Positions 10,031 through 22,149 of a stretch of 64,000 nucleotides of DNA are shown piece by piece. This DNA comes from Amphibalanus amphitrite. Lineage: Eukaryota; Arthropoda; Thecostraca; Balanomorpha; Balanidae. The position numbers were made by a program, and so were the translations under genes. The notes under the pieces are model-generated. The model was not told where the DNA came from and did not search any database. It was given only the letters and a program-made list of their open reading frames with translations. The stretch spans positions 2,353,501-2,417,500 of the forward strand of contig NW_024881502.1 of assembly GCF_019059575.1 (NCBI RefSeq). Direction: 5' to 3'. The stretch's first letter is position 1. Every line of letters starts with the position of its first letter.

Positions 10031-12310
10031 GGAACCCCATCGACCCCACCCCCTGCCAGGGCGAGGGTTAAACTTTACTAATAACGCTAAGAACGTCACC
10101 AAACATAGAGGCCGTCAAAAAGTAGGCCATTTGGAGGCCCCCTCGGTAGAGAAAAGGCCCCCTGGCAAGCGGAATACGGAGGAGGGTGCCCAGTTGAGCC
10201 CGGGCACCCTCCCCTGGAAAATCCTGGGTGCGCCCCTGTTGGCCGGCATGGCAATATCAGTCTATCGGAATAAAAAGTTCGGGACATTTGGTAAGTTTTA
10301 TGTTACATTGCTACGTAGGTACCCTGCTACCTTTATAATTTTATATTTTCTCCTAAATAATATTTTCTTAGATTATAAAAAACTTGTGCGTCAAACACTT
10401 CCACTTCAAACGTGGGTATTTGCTGTAAATAGTTAAGTAACTACCTGATTGGACCTCAAGCTCACAATTGCGAATGGTAGTTAACCCGCGCACTGACCGG
10501 AGGGGGCGTATATTATGTCCGCCCCCTGAAAATTTTTCGTAAATAAGGAAAAAAGACGCGGCGCGTAGCATCGCGAAATTTTGCATGACTATTCCCGCAT
10601 CAATTTTACACATTGTGTGCAAATTTGAACCTCCTACCTTTCTAGGTCAAGTCACCAGGTCACTTCGAATAAACCTGACCTCAAATCACTTTTTCAACTT
10701 TGTCACCGTGTCAGAGCTACAGAAGACGACGGAGTCCTTTGACAGTTGCAGGATATAATAAGGTCATTGGTAGTTACAATTTGCTTATCTCGGAATTTCG
10801 ATATCGATGACCCAAGGTCAGGTCAATTTCTTGACCTCCTCATTATGACCTCCTAATACGATCAACCTTGACTACCTTGAGTCACCAAAGCTAGAATTGT
10901 AGCCAGATTGTGCACAGATGTTGATTGGTGTGTTCTGGTGAGAGCATGCTACCTCTATGTTAATGCACATAATCAACATAGTATATGGGGGTCAATTGGA
11001 ACCCTGGCCCAGTTGTTTCTGATCAAGCTAGAGCTTCACCGAAAAATCAAGCCTATGACGAGAGAAAGCCAAATATATCCAATTTCGAAGTCCACGATCA
11101 TTACTTAACTTTCCAAGTCAGGAATGACCCAAGAAGTTGGGAAAATCGGGACCTCTTTAGAACTTCGTACATACAGTGAGGGTGTTGGACCTCTTTAGAA
11201 CTTCGTACAGTGAGGGTGTTATTTCGGGGTGTTAATCACGAGTTTCATGTTAGTTTTGATCACAGACGATAGCTTCATGCAACATATGCCAGGTCGGGTT
11301 AGGTTAGGTCAGGTCAACCAATAGGCGTCCTACCTGCTATTCAAAGTAGGTGTTGCCTACCACTGACTGCTTCGTAAGATGTTACGAAGGCACCACAATT
11401 ACTTTGTAAATGTTCAAATGGCTGTTAAATTCGAAATCAGCTCCAAAAACTACTCTAGTAACAAGTAAAACTAAAAAAGTGAACCAAGGTCATCAAAGGT
11501 CATTGACCTTGACCTGACTTTATCGTGACCTTGTCATCCGCCATACTGCATTGCACCAGCACCATTACAACATGCTTGAACGTTTAAAGCCACAAAAAGA
11601 CTGGAACCGCGCGGAAAATCTGAGCTGGCATACGCCGAATCGCGATTCTGGCCAAACATGGTCTTGAGAAATAGGACACGGGTCAAAAAGTCAGCTGGGT
11701 CAGGGGTCATGGAATTTTTAAGTTAGGTGTAAAATTGATGAGCTCGAGGATACGGAAAGTTTCGTCGCGATCAGCTGCTTGTTTCACGAGAAATTTGTGA
11801 CAAACCACGGGGGGTCATCCGACCGAAGGTACCGTGTGTATGTTCACCGTGTCGGGACGACAGACGCACCCACCTCGAATAGTGTTAGCTAATAGTGACA
11901 ACTCAAATCCGCTGCAATCATTTTAACTCGTATATGACTGAAAAGAATCGGCATTTCGCGGATTCACTGAAAAAGAATCGCTAGTCCGCGGATTAACTAG
12001 GAAGTTCGCAGATCCCCGCGACTCTTCAGTGACTTCACGGACGCACTGAAAACTCTAGTAAATCCGCGGAGCCACGGCAGTGATTTCGCGGATTCACGAG
12101 AGTTTACGTGACTCCGCGGAATCCCTAGGATCAACCAGTGACTTTGCGAACTCACGGATTTCGCGGACACACTGTAACATATCGATTTTATTGATGTAAC
12201 TACATGACGTTTTCGTCAAAGAATGGTAAATGTTTGAAAAATCGCCAAAAATCAGGGGTTTAAGCAAATTGCAAATTAAGGACATGAAAAGACGCAGCTC
12301 AATGAGCTCT

Positions 12311-13236
12311 TTAACCCTCGCCCATGTAGGGTGGGGGGGGGGTGCACCCCCCCCCCCCCCTGAGGTTTTTCTTAGCTACACGCCGACCCGTTTCAGATAG
12401 CCTGCTCAAAATTTCAGTACCCTCTGGGGCATCCTTTGCGCAACTTTTGTTTTTTTTTTGTCAAGGTCATGTCAGGTCACGGAGTTATGACGTCATAAAG
12501 GGAACAACCTCCGGCCAGATTTACCTACGCTAAATTGGAGATTGCTTCACATTGGTATAAATACCGACTGACCTGACACACTGATGGATTGTTTTAGAAT
12601 CACAACTGGCTGATTTGACATTGGCACAATGTCCGTTGACATTTTGAAGGTTACTAAAGGTCAAGGTAAGGTCAGTGACCTCGGATGACCTGTAATGGCT
12701 TCTTGCACTTGTATGCCTTTACGGGGTATTTTGATGCCCTGAATTCGAATTTGCTATCCATTTCAGGCATCGTCGGTTGTTTCTTGTAGTTCATTTTGGG
12801 TCAGGGTCAGGTCAGTGACGTCACACGCCTGACGTGACCCAATGCACAAATGACCTTGCAGACTTCCGATGCTCCCAACGCATCATTTTTAGAGTTATGA
12901 CATCGAAATACACACCAAACGATAGAAAATTGATCACGTATCACGATAGTGAAGGTTTCAAGTCGATACCTCTTACCGTTTTGCCGCAATCGGCGCGGAA
13001 ATCTGAAAAAGTTAGATTTTTTCCGAAAATTTGATTTTTGACCGGTCATAAGTAGGTGAAATGTTGAACTAGGACCAAAAATATACCACCAATCGCGAGA
13101 TCCCGTTGAGAGCAATCCGTTGGTCTTTTCCGCTAAGCTCTACGACGCTCCGTTTTCAAACGCCAGGGGGGTCGCACCAGCCCCCCCCCCCTGCATGGGC
13201 GACGGTGGCAAAACACCGTTTACGGGCGAGCGTTGA
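12311..13236. mobile_element. TTAA-flanked non-autonomous element C
   Basis: Left end TTAACCCTCGCCCATGTAGG followed by a G-run/TGCAC/C-run hairpin. The right end at 13160-13236 shows the G-run/C-run, then CATGGGCGACGG and TTTACGGGCGAGCGTTGA, where the closing TTAA has decayed to TTGA. Element D at 33068-34371 is the same family, and the two share long internal stretches (for example 12840-13160 against 33980-34290). Confidence 0.65.
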
Positions 13237-13943
13237 AATGGTTAGCTCGCTTTTTCCATTAAGTGCGTTTTTGACCCCTAAAAAAATTCAAAAATTTATA
13301 TTTTTAAACAGCTAATTAAATCAAACATTTTCAAAATTTTCAAAGAACGGAATATATGTTATAGAGTTCTATTAGAACATAAGATGTCCCAAATTTCAAC
13401 TTTCTATCTTGATTTTTGAACCCCAAACTGTAAAAAATAGTTCCAACATGTAGGTAAAGGGCATGGTGACGTCATACGCATTTTCGTGAGTTTGAGGCAC
13501 TTCTGAACATCGCATGTGAAAACAAATGGCAGCATTAGATTCCTGAGATAAAACTCGTCTAGAAAAGTGCATTTTTATGTAAAAATAAAAAAATGAAAAA
13601 TTGACTTTTTTTCTTGATGATGGATAATATAAACGATTTTTAATGCTTGCTGATGACCAGGACAGTGACTTTGGATTACATATAACCATGACCATCGGAT
13701 TCGGCGCGAAAAAAATAAGCCATAAAACACGGGTCGCATGCCCATGTAGCAGAAAGTGAAAACCGTGACCTTTCGTGACCTGACCTGACCTTGACCCGTG
13801 CTTTGTATGACCCCTATACGCACATGGTATCTTCACTAGGCCTTTGAGGTCATTTTTGGTGAGTTTCGAGCAGGAGCTATCCATCCCGCTGTTCGTAAGC
13901 CTCATCATGCAAAACCCCAGAATTTGACGCTTGACCTGGCCTT

Positions 13944-14034
13944 GTCCTCTCCGTGGCCGAGTGGATAAAAGCGCGGGAATTCGACGCTTAGCCGGAAGTG
14001 AGAGCCCGGTACAAGCCCCGGTGCTGGCGGCCAC
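13944..14034 (+). repeat. tRNA-derived SINE head or tRNA pseudogene
   Basis: The segment resembles a class II (Leu/Ser-type) tRNA. It has an A-box TGGCCGAGTGG at 13954-13964 and a degenerate B-box GGTACAAGCCC at 14008-14018, where the canonical form is GGTTCGAATCC. The B-box changes and the lack of a clean acceptor stem argue against a working tRNA. A SINE head next to the right end of the element A copy is the likeliest reading. Confidence 0.45.
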
Positions 14035-14127
14035 GTTTAGCTCCTACGTGTAATCTCTTCGTGGCGGTCAACCGCCCCCCGTCGGTTCTAAGTTGGCGCG
14101 GACCCCCGTCGGTGCGCGGGCTAAATA

Positions 14128-14600
14128 CGTACAACGGGAAGGCCCGAGGTGATGGGGCGGGAACTAAGTGCCGAGTTCATCTCCATCCAGATCAGTCCCA
14201 CACAGAGACCGGAGCTGGAGCTAGACTGCCCAGCATGAACGACTTGTCGAATCCTTCCCTGCTTCGGGGATATTGTGAATCTGCAAGTCAGACCACATCA
14301 ATCGTGCGTAATAGGTTTTTGATAGATGACAATGATCCGGCGGAATCATCTCCCAATGGCACCCGTTGTTTAGGCTATGGGGACATGGTGTGAGGGCACG
14401 CACATATTTACAAAGAGTGGTTGAACTGACGGAAAGTGATAAAGGGACGCCCCCCCCCGCACAGCCAGCCGCCCAGACCCACCCACCCCCCCCCCCGGGC
14501 GGCACGGGTCAGCAGCTGTGACCAGAGCGCCCCAGCCTTTCCCAAGCCACTGGGCACTGGCGCAAGCCCAGAGCGTCCCGGCCCATCGGCGCGTCGAGTC
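14128..14600. other. No gene recognised; GC-rich non-coding DNA
   Basis: Short overlapping ORFs occur on both strands but none has a recognisable domain. The sequence passes into poly-C-rich DNA (14450-14500) and then into a minisatellite. Confidence 0.4.
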
Positions 14601-14602
14601 CG

Positions 14603-14800
14603 GGATCGCGGCGGCGCCCTGGACCACCCCGGCGGCGCCCTGGATCACCGGCGGCGCCCTGGATCACCGGCGGCGCCCTGGACCACCCCGGCGGCGTCCT
14701 GGATCACCCCGGCGGCGTCCTGGATCACCCCGGCGGCGCCCTGGATCACCCCGGCGGCGCCCTGGATCACCCCGGCGGCGCCCTGGACCACCCCGGCGCG
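14603..14800. repeat. 21-bp minisatellite
   Basis: About nine tandem copies of a 21-bp unit built on CCCTGGATCACCCCGGCG. Because 21 is a multiple of three, it creates periodic open frames on both strands, which explains several 70-160 codon ORFs here. These are not genes. Confidence 0.85.
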
Positions 14801-14899
14801 GCGCGGCGGCCGTTCGCAGCAGGTTGGCGCAGCGGCGCCCCGAACCGGACGAGATGCCAATCACGGCACACCGTTTTGCCCACAATTGGCGCTAAAACT

Positions 14900-16000
14900 T
14901 AAAAGTGAGACGAGATGGACCCGCCAGGAAAAGATATGATCAACTATTGGGAGAGCGCAGCAAATTGCAGAGAAAAAAATGAGTCCAATGCATGTGGACG
15001 TGGATGAACCAGACAAATGAACATCAGGCTATCGGCCCAAGTTGTTCAGAGTCATTCCACCCATGTTCAGATCACAACACGATACGACCGAGCGCATAAA
15101 ACTAGCACCGTTACAACATAGGACCGGAATTATGACACAGAATATTCCGTGTAAGTAGTTTCAACAATGGATTCAGTCACGCTCACCGGGCTCGCTGTTT
15201 CATCACCACTTGAAACCACAGCCAGGTTTTGGGCACAGGACGCGGTCGGCCGCTCCTCACGCGTTAATGCTGGTAGGTAGGTTTGAGAATTAGCTAATTA
15301 AGGGCGCAAAGAACGCATTACTCGGAATATTCCGCAATGGCGTAAGAGGCGCCACTTCTTCAATCCTATCTTTGTGGGCATCATTTTAGTTAAGTCATAC
15401 CTTTATGGGTTATTTTGCAATTCTTTCAGACCTCCATGGCCTGTGGGTGTCATTTCAGCTCACTGTTCAGGGATGCCTTCAGCCTTATAGTATATTATAT
15501 ATATATTATATTATATATTATATTAGTATATTGCTGCCTCTCGCTGCGTTCCGTGATTGGTGTCCAGTTGTCAGCACCACAGTAAATCAGTACCTAATGA
15601 TAAATAGGTACGCTTACAGAGGCTGCTCACAACCCTTGCCGAAGTGTGCGCACGAAACCTCCTTCCATTTCTATAAAGTAGTTACACAATTCACTAATGT
15701 AATAAAAAGTAATTTATCACTAATTGAGAGTACACTAACGCCACTAATGCAGCGAAACCTCTGCGATTTCTACAAATTGTGGGCAAGGGATGGGCGTTTT
15801 AAACGTGTCATACCTTATAGTTTCATCCCGCTTCATTTTCAATGTACCTAAATAAAAGAGGCGTCGGTTTTCAAAATCAGTACCACCAGGTAATTATCGT
15901 GCACATGTGTACCTACTGGTGTAGGTAGGTGACTGGACTTCTCCCATAGGTAGTCGCAATGATAGCTACACAATTAGACGAGTTTCACTCTTAATATGTA
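14900..16000. other. No gene recognised; AT-rich unique DNA
   Basis: Contains a TATA-rich microsatellite at 15488-15527. An ORF of 148 codons at 15405-15851 overlaps the microsatellite and has no recognisable feature. I see nothing else. Confidence 0.4.
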
Positions 16001-16113
16001 AATGAACTATGGCCACTGAATACATATGTTAAAAGCTAACGGTATACTGTGTGGTGAAGCCGCCTCCTCCATGGGCTGTGCGCTGTCGTCGCTGCCCGGG
16101 GTCGGGCACTCAC

Positions 16114-16207
16114 ATGTTGTCCGCCCTCCGAACGAGATGATGATGACGGCCGTGGTGACGCAGGTGGCGCAGAACGTCTTCACGGCGATAACGGGGATCA
16201 GAGCCAT
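16114..16207 (-). CDS. Candidate first coding exon of an unidentified membrane protein
   Basis: On the minus strand an ATG at 16207 opens MALIPVIAVKTFCATC and a hydrophobic stretch (VTTAVIIIS) of about 20 residues. The frame meets a good splice donor (CAACAT, then GTGAGTG) after 94 nt, so this could be a first exon encoding a signal anchor or signal peptide. Upstream (16210-17060) the DNA is very GC- and CpG-rich, as promoters often are. I do not recognise the protein and could not find the next exon. It would sit inside the presumed long 3' intron of the laminin gamma gene, on the same strand. Confidence 0.3.
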
Positions 16208-16483
16208 CCCGTCAGCGGCGGCACATCACCGGCGCACCGGTCCGGCCCCGGCCCCTGCTCCGGACGGCGGCGGCCTTACAGCGCGAGACGCGACACACGG
16301 GACAACCTCTGGCGTCTCTCAGCGCACCTCCGGCAGCAGCCCCGCTATTGAAGTGAACGGTACGCAGCCGGCCATCAACGGCCCTCGCCCACGGCACTCA
16401 CTGTTCGCCAGCGCACACAGTCAGAGAAGTCTCCAAGCAATGTCCCGACGAGCGGTTCGGCTCCCGTCGCCGAGTCACATCAG

Positions 16484-16583
16484 CGGTGGTACCGCGCTGC
16501 TGCGCCGAGCGCCGCCGGTGGTACCGCGCTGCTGCGCCGAGCGCCGCCGGTGGTACCGCGCTGCTGCGCCGAGCGCCGCCGGT
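16484..16583. repeat. 33-bp minisatellite, three copies
   Basis: Three near-identical copies of a unit built on GGTACCGCGCTGCTGCGCCG. The surrounding 16590-16900 has looser repeats of GGCAGCTCATAGCGCCCGG and ACTGACCGGCGGCAGACC. Confidence 0.75.
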
Positions 16584-17379
16584 GCGCCACTGGCCATCCG
16601 AGCCGGGTGCGACTGGGCGCCGCCTCCGCGGCCGGGCGGCCCTCCCGACCGGCGCGGCGGCAGCTCACAGCGCGGCGCGGCGGAGCCGGCCGGCGCCGCA
16701 GCTCATAGCGCCCGGATCTTCCTAACCCCGGCAGCCACAGCGCCCGCCGCTACCCAACCCTGGCAGCTCATAGCGCCCGGACCTTCCTAACCCTGGCAGC
16801 CACAGCGCCCGCCGCGGCTATACTGACCGGCGGCAGACCACAGCGCCCGCCGCTATACTGACCGGCGGCAGACCACAGCGCCCGGACCTTCAGACGCGCC
16901 GGTAGCTCACAGCGCCGGTGAGTAGAGGGAGGAGAGCAGCGGCTGTGCGCCTGCACTGAGCGCCGGCGTCAGCCGTGCCGCCTCCCCCGAGCCGAGACTC
17001 GAGCACGGAAGGCCCGGAGCTACCGGAGCAATAGTCGGCGCCACTGCGGCGGCGTGTGGCGGTGAGTTGGTTTCCGGCGGCGCCGCGCGAGCTGGGATGA
17101 GTGATCGGGTCGGGGTCGAACAGACGGTCGGATGTGACACGTCCGTCGGTTGTTTGGACTGCTCTGTGGCCTCTGTATGTCCTCCGTCATACCTTCAACA
17201 AGCTCTGACGGACAGACTCAACAGAGAGGGGGCACTGTTTGCCGTTGCTCTGGTGGAAACATCAGTCCGTCAGACAGGTGTTTTCCGTTTCAACACCGGC
17301 CGACAGGACGAGTAGTGACGCTACAGACAGAGGCCGTCTATAGGACTCAGGGACCTGTGGGCGACTGTCCCGTACCGCG

Positions 17380-17635
17380 TACCGCGCTGTGGGCGACTGT
17401 CCTGTACCGCGTACCGCGCTGTGGACGACTGTCCTGTACCGCGCTGTGGACGACTGTCCCGTACCGCGTACCGCGCTGCTGGCGACTGTCCCGTACCGCG
17501 GCGTACCGCTCTGCTGGCCGTTACACTCACGGGCGGTTAGTGTCCGTGGATCTGCCGTCCGGCGGCCGGTGCGGCCCACGGCAGTATCACACGGCAGTAT
17601 CACACGGCAGTATCACACGGCAGTAACTATAAGCC
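17380..17635. repeat. Two short tandem arrays
   Basis: 17380-17520 repeats GACTGTCCCGTACCGCG in units of about 30 bp, followed at 17578-17625 by four copies of CACGGCAGTAT. ORFs over this stretch on both strands are repeat-generated. Confidence 0.65.
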
Positions 17636-18276
17636 GGGCTTTGACTGGCGTCTGGCGCCGCACCAGGACTGCGGTCCCAAGCCGGGCTTAGGCTGACGAC
17701 TGGCGCCGGGACAGCCGTGCTTCGGCCCTTCGGGTCATCAGAAGTGGACGCTGGGCACTTACAAAGTGGACGGACAGCGGACACACAACAGAAAAAGGAA
17801 CAATTAATTAGCAGATTGCCTGGCTGGGTAGCATATTACTGTTTTATTGGAGTGTAGTTTCAACGGACACTAGGACACTACGACAGCGCGTACCTGGCAG
17901 GGTAGTATATTGCTGTTTTATTGGAAAGTAGTTTACAGTGGAATGGACACTACGACACGTTACGACAGTGCGCTGGGGCAGTTACTCCAGGTGGACGGCA
18001 CTGTCACCTCCCCCCCCCGCCCCCCCCCCCCCCACACACACACCCAGGCAGTATAGGTATCGCGGTATGAAGTACATACGAAGTAGGTATGTACATTGTA
18101 CATACAGTGCCACCGCGGCCCCATGCAGCAGCGCAGAGCTGAGAGGCGGGCCGGGCCGACCGGGTCCAATTTCCGCCGCCCGTCAGCACTCGGCAGTCGG
18201 CAGCTCGAATCGAGTGAGCCGTGCCCCACTCCCAGCCAGAGGGTAGCCGGGACACAGACCACACTGCCAAACGTAG

Positions 18277-19560
18277 GTTCTTCACGCAATGGAAAACGGC
18301 AACATATCAATTTTGGTCTTATTGGATTTGTCCAAATGTTTTGATGTAGTGCCACATCAAAATTTACTTCGAAAACTTGCACTGTATGGCATTGACACGA
18401 AATGGTTCAGCAGTTATTTGTCTGATCACACTCAGCAGGTTAGGCTGTGTGCCGGTAAAGGACGGAACGTACTGTCGCGCTCACGAGAAAATAACATTGG
18501 TGTTTTTCAAGGCGGAGCGCTATCATGCGTCATGTACATGTTGTATGCCAACGACCTCAGCCTCAGTGTCTCAGATGATGTAACAATTGTCCAGTATGCA
18601 GACGATACACAGCTGTTGGTCAGCGGAAAGAAACGTGACGTGCAGCGAATGGTGGCCTGTATGGAGAACGCCTTACACCGTATGTATCAGTGGTTTTGTG
18701 CTAACGGCATGATGCTTAACACAGCTAAGACACAAATGGTCGTATTAGGTACACCAGCGATGCTGCGCGACCTGCCCTTAGTCTCCCTTCACTTTTGTGG
18801 CACTGTTGTTGCTGAGTCGCGAGCCGCCAAGAACCTGGGTGTTTACGTTGACCGCCATCTCAACTATGAAACGCACATCGACAATGTAACTAGAAAGTGC
18901 ACGGGCATTCTCATTGCTCTGACTCATGCACGTCACGTGATCCCAAGAGTGACACTGAAATCCATTGTCGAGGCACTTGTCCTTTCCGTGTTACGGTATT
19001 GTTTGTCAGTGTATGGTTCGTGTGGCATGACGCAGCTTCGACGTGTACAAAAACTTGTCAACTTCTGCGTTCGAGTAGTGACGGGCAAGAGGCGATATGA
19101 CCATGTATCTCAGTCCCTGGAACAACTGCAGTGGCTCACTGCTGAACAGCTTGTGATATATCACACTGTGTGTGCGGTCGAGCGGGTTATAGTTTCAGGG
19201 CAGCCTGAAAGCATCATGGCGACTATTGGTCTGCGGACTGATCAGCGCCACAGCCATAACACGAGGCAGGCCAGCCTGTACACGCTCCCGACTATCCGAA
19301 CTGAGGCAGGGAGGAGACGGCTGTGCTACCGAGGAGTAGGGCTACTGAACAGTGTCGGTGTGGAGCCCGGAACGTGCGGGTTCCGTTCTGCAGTCAGACG
19401 CGCTGTTAAGTCGCAGTAGGGTATACCTGACTTCATCATGTGCGTGATTGTAGCTGCCAGCTGGTATGTCTGTTTCGCCGTGTCCACAATGTTTTAATTC
19501 GCTTACGTGAACTAGTGAAAAGCCATTGTTTTATAATGGATCTTGTTCGAATACATCTAT
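18277..19560 (+). mobile_element. 5'-truncated LINE (non-LTR retrotransposon)
   Basis: The coding part begins abruptly near 18277 (an in-frame TAG lies at 18274-18276, in unrelated GC-rich DNA) and ends with a stop at 19419. About 140 bp of 3' UTR follow, ending in ATCTATCTATCTAG at 19554-19567. Loss of the 5' end and a short microsatellite at the 3' end are typical of LINE insertions primed from the 3' end. The endonuclease region is missing. Confidence 0.8.
18289..19419 (+). CDS. LINE reverse transcriptase, C-terminal part
   Basis: An open frame of 376 codons. It enters the reverse transcriptase at the LLDLSKCFDVVPH block (first catalytic Asp at residue 13), continues through GVFQGGALSC (about 71-80) and reaches the active-site box QYADDTQLL (YADD at 103-106). 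A region typical of the LINE thumb and C terminus follows, with LGVYVDRHLNYETHI and VEALVLSVLRYCLSVYGSC. The ATG is not a natural start: the real protein would begin several hundred residues upstream. The layout suits the CR1/Jockey group, but I cannot fix the clade. No stops interrupt the frame, so the insertion is probably not very old. Confidence 0.85.
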   Translation: MENGNISILVLLDLSKCFDVVPHQNLLRKLALYGIDTKWFSSYLSDHTQQVRLCAGKGRNVLSRSRENNIGVFQGGALSCVMYMLYANDLSLSVSDDVTIVQYADDTQLLVSGKKRDVQRMVACMENALHRMYQWFCANGMMLNTAKTQMVVLGTPAMLRDLPLVSLHFCGTVVAESRAAKNLGVYVDRHLNYETHIDNVTRKCTGILIALTHARHVIPRVTLKSIVEALVLSVLRYCLSVYGSCGMTQLRRVQKLVNFCVRVVTGKRRYDHVSQSLEQLQWLTAEQLVIYHTVCAVERVIVSGQPESIMATIGLRTDQRHSHNTRQASLYTLPTIRTEAGRRRLCYRGVGLLNSVGVEPGTCGFRSAVRRAVKSQ

Positions 19561-19567
19561 CTATCTA

Positions 19568-20040
19568 GCCGACTTCGACCAGATCTCCGGCGGGCACGGG
19601 ACATTCGCTGCCCTTCTTCTGTACCTTGACGTCCATTTACCAAACATCAGGCGTGGAAGTCGGCAGTCGCCACCCATGCGAGCCAGCGAGTCGATAAATA
19701 TTGTTACCGGGCCTTACGCCGGCAGCAATTTCGGCCGAGTGACGCGTGCATCGACAAAGCACAAATCACAGTTTCGCCCTGAAGCGCGTCCATGCGCCGA
19801 ACGCCGAATGTGCGAGGTGTCGATTTCCTCACGTTTGCCAACTCCGCCATCATGGATCAGCAGGTATGCGGTATCACCCGCCGGCGCATCTGATCAGATC
19901 TCGGGCAGCGCTCGCTGTCCATGACTGAGCGTCTCCGGAGCGCCGGCGGCGCGGCCACGGCAAGGTCAGGAGGCGGTCTGCAGCCGCTGCACGGCACGGC
20001 GCGTCGCCAGCGACCTTCACGGCAGGCCACCTGACCGAGC
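19568..20040. other. No gene recognised
   Basis: Moderately GC-rich DNA with one 132-codon ORF and no recognisable feature. At 20015-20110 a 49-bp segment built on GGCCACCTGACCGAGCCGAC is duplicated in tandem. Confidence 0.35.
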
Positions 20041-20154
20041 CGACTGCTAATGGAACCCGAGCCGGCAGGCCACCTGACCGAGCCGACTGCTAATGGAACC
20101 CGAGCCGGCGCGACGCGCGACGCCGCCCCACACCGCTGCGGACAGCCCCGACTC

Positions 20155-20310
20155 CGCTGTTACCGGGACACATCGTTATCGAGACACATTGCTACCGGGA
20201 CATCCGTCTCATGTTCTCGGGACACTGTTACCGGGACACAACGGGACACTGTTACCGGGACACTTTGTTTCGGGACACACTATTACCGGGACACTGTTGG
20301 ACGGGAAACA
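20155..20310. repeat. Short degenerate array of GTTACCGGGACAC
   Basis: Seven or eight variants of (T/G)TTACCGGGACAC, spaced 15-20 bp apart. Confidence 0.65.
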
Positions 20311-20399
20311 GAGTTCACTATCGATATCAGACTATAGGCATGTATGTATATGTTACAGGGAGTCGAACACCCACACAGCACTACTATGTCCTCGAATGT

Positions 20400-22130
20400 A
20401 GGATAAAAATTGTCCTGAACGATGTTTCCTTTATTTTTACAAAAAAAAAAGTGCTGGCGGCTATGTATGTACAGGGGAGGTAGGTTCGGAACAATGTGCT
20501 CCAGTCACAGCTGGCTGCCAGAAGCGCCGGCGACACGCCGCGTCATCCACTCGACAGCGTCGATCAGGATTGTCAGTGCCAGTGTCCACTGCGTTGGACG
20601 AATGTCGATACCATGGCCCGTCAATGACGGCGTTTGGCAAGTCATTGGCCATAATTAATAACTTCCAAATCAAGTTCCAAATGGCAGTTTTCCAATCTAC
20701 GTGTGATCAATGTTGTGAAATTCCCAGCGGTCGATTGACAGGCAGATCAGTCAATGTGACGGGGAGCGGGACGCTGCTGGGGCGGCCTCGCGAGCCACCT
20801 GACCTGACCCGTGACCGGTACAGTAGGTCTACAAAATAAGTCCCCGCCGTAAGCGGGTCACCAGTGGGCAGCGCCTGAGCGCTACTCAGGCGCCACCTGC
20901 CCGCATACGGAGAGGAGTTATTCTACTGTACGTGACCTCACCCCTCCGGTACGTGACCGGTACCTGCAGAGAGCTCTACTGACCGGCTCCGGCCGCAGCC
21001 CGCCGCCGCCCCGTACTGAAACCCGACTGACAGGGTCTGACCGGCGCGACGGTCGACGGCACGACGGTCCACAGACCACAGGTCACTGCGGTGCCACGGA
21101 GCCGCCGTGACAACGCACTGCATGTGACTGCGGCCCAGGGTGTGAGGTGTGGGGCGAACGGCGACAGCCCAGCACTGCAGGCTGGCGGCCACGGTGCCGA
21201 CGCCGCAGCTCTGACAGGACGGGCCGGCCGTTTTCACAATGTCGGCTGTGCTCAGAGCAGCGTGTAAGCAGACGTCGGGGCACGCCTCTCGTCCGCGCGG
21301 GTTCGAACGAGTCCGACACAGGCCAGGCGGTGGTGTGCAGCGAGGGTCCTGACTCCTGCCCAGGCCCCACCCGGCCGGCCGTCCGACGTCAGCCTGCACC
21401 GGCCGAGACCATCAGGGACGGCTCAGCACGGGCTCTCTATAAGTATAGACAGTAGTCTGCCGACCACACCAAATACCGTGCTCAGCGCTCTCGTACATTG
21501 CTTGGTCGACGGTCACTATACAATGGACGCTTTGCGTCGGGCAGCCGGCGACGCTAGGCAGACACGGTCAGCGCTGGGCGGCCGGCGCCGAGAGCCGGGC
21601 CGGGCTGTGCACCTGACTGTGCACTGGTGTGCACTGTGTGCAGCTCCCAGCTCACTGCACGGTGACGATAACACATGCACCACTCGGCTGAATCAGAGAG
21701 CAGGTGCGCCGGCCGGCCGGCGGCTGTCGGGTGCGGTCCCTGTGCTGTGCCGCGGACTGAGTACGAATGTCGGCAGGTCGTGACCAGCAGCCCAGCCACC
21801 GGCACGGCCACAGCCGGGCCGGGCCGGCCCTTCTCGGCGGGGGTGGGGGTGGGGGTGCTACTGTATACTGTGCTCGGACACAGCCGCGCCGCAGCCAGCT
21901 GGCCGCTGTGTGCCGTGTACGGCGCTGCTGCCCTCTGGCCCAGTGGGGCGACACGTCCGCGCGGCGGTGACTGGTAAGGCGGGTTACGCCCACCCTGCGC
22001 TCGACCATGGGCTCGGTCGGATATGTTTAAGGAAGTCACGTGCGCCCGTGCCGTGTGGTTCGGTATCACTGCGCAGGAGGTGAAGTACCGTGCCAGGCTG
22101 GGCAGATGGCGGCCCGGCCGGGCGCCGCCC
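20400..22130. other. No gene recognised; GC-rich DNA with shadow ORFs
   Basis: Overlapping ORFs of 70-214 codons occur on both strands, as expected for GC-rich DNA, without any recognisable domain. A lone B-box-like GGGTTCGAAC at 21298-21307 has no matching A-box or stem partner. Confidence 0.35.
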
Positions 22131-22149
22131 GTCGGCAACGCAGCCGTGC

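Larger units (their letters stand above)
2800..10072. mobile_element. Composite foldback-like element with tandem-repeat arms
   Basis: The outer segment at 2800-2850 (AGGGGGGTCGCATCGACCCC, then CCCGGA and AAAAGTC) resembles the reverse complement of 10020-10072 (GGGTGGGGTCGATGGGG, then TCCGGAC and AAAAGTC). Inside each end lies a long array of the same GACTTTT unit in opposite orientation. Long inverted arms made of short tandem repeats are the known architecture of foldback elements. The right end finishes at GAGGGTTAA, like the TTAA elements of this window. The 5 kb between the arms holds other elements (3695-5985, 6210-6912, 7086-8104, 8323-8943). That all of this was once one element is an inference; two independent insertions of a related repeat could give the same picture. 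Confidence 0.4.
10481..14124. mobile_element. Interrupted copy of the element A family
   Basis: At 10481 TTAACCCGCGCACTGACCGG, then CGTATATTATGTCCG, repeats the left end of element A, and the following 350 bp track element A's interior. The matching right end appears only at 14065-14124 (GTCGGTTCTAAGTTGGCGCG, then GTCGGTGCGCGGGCTAA), with CTAA in place of TTAA. The 3 kb between contain other insertions, including element C. That the two ends belong to the same copy is an inference from orientation and order. Confidence 0.4.

Noticed and set aside
13396-14034. 212-codon minus-strand ORF
   Set aside because: Lies across half-site-rich repeats and the SINE head; no domain or codon bias supports it.
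16026-16790. 254-codon plus-strand ORF
   Set aside because: Runs through a GC-rich minisatellite without recognisable domain; the opposite-strand hydrophobic exon is the better, though weak, candidate.
21298-21307. tRNA B-box GGGTTCGAAC
   Set aside because: No A-box at the right distance and no pairing acceptor stem; a chance match.
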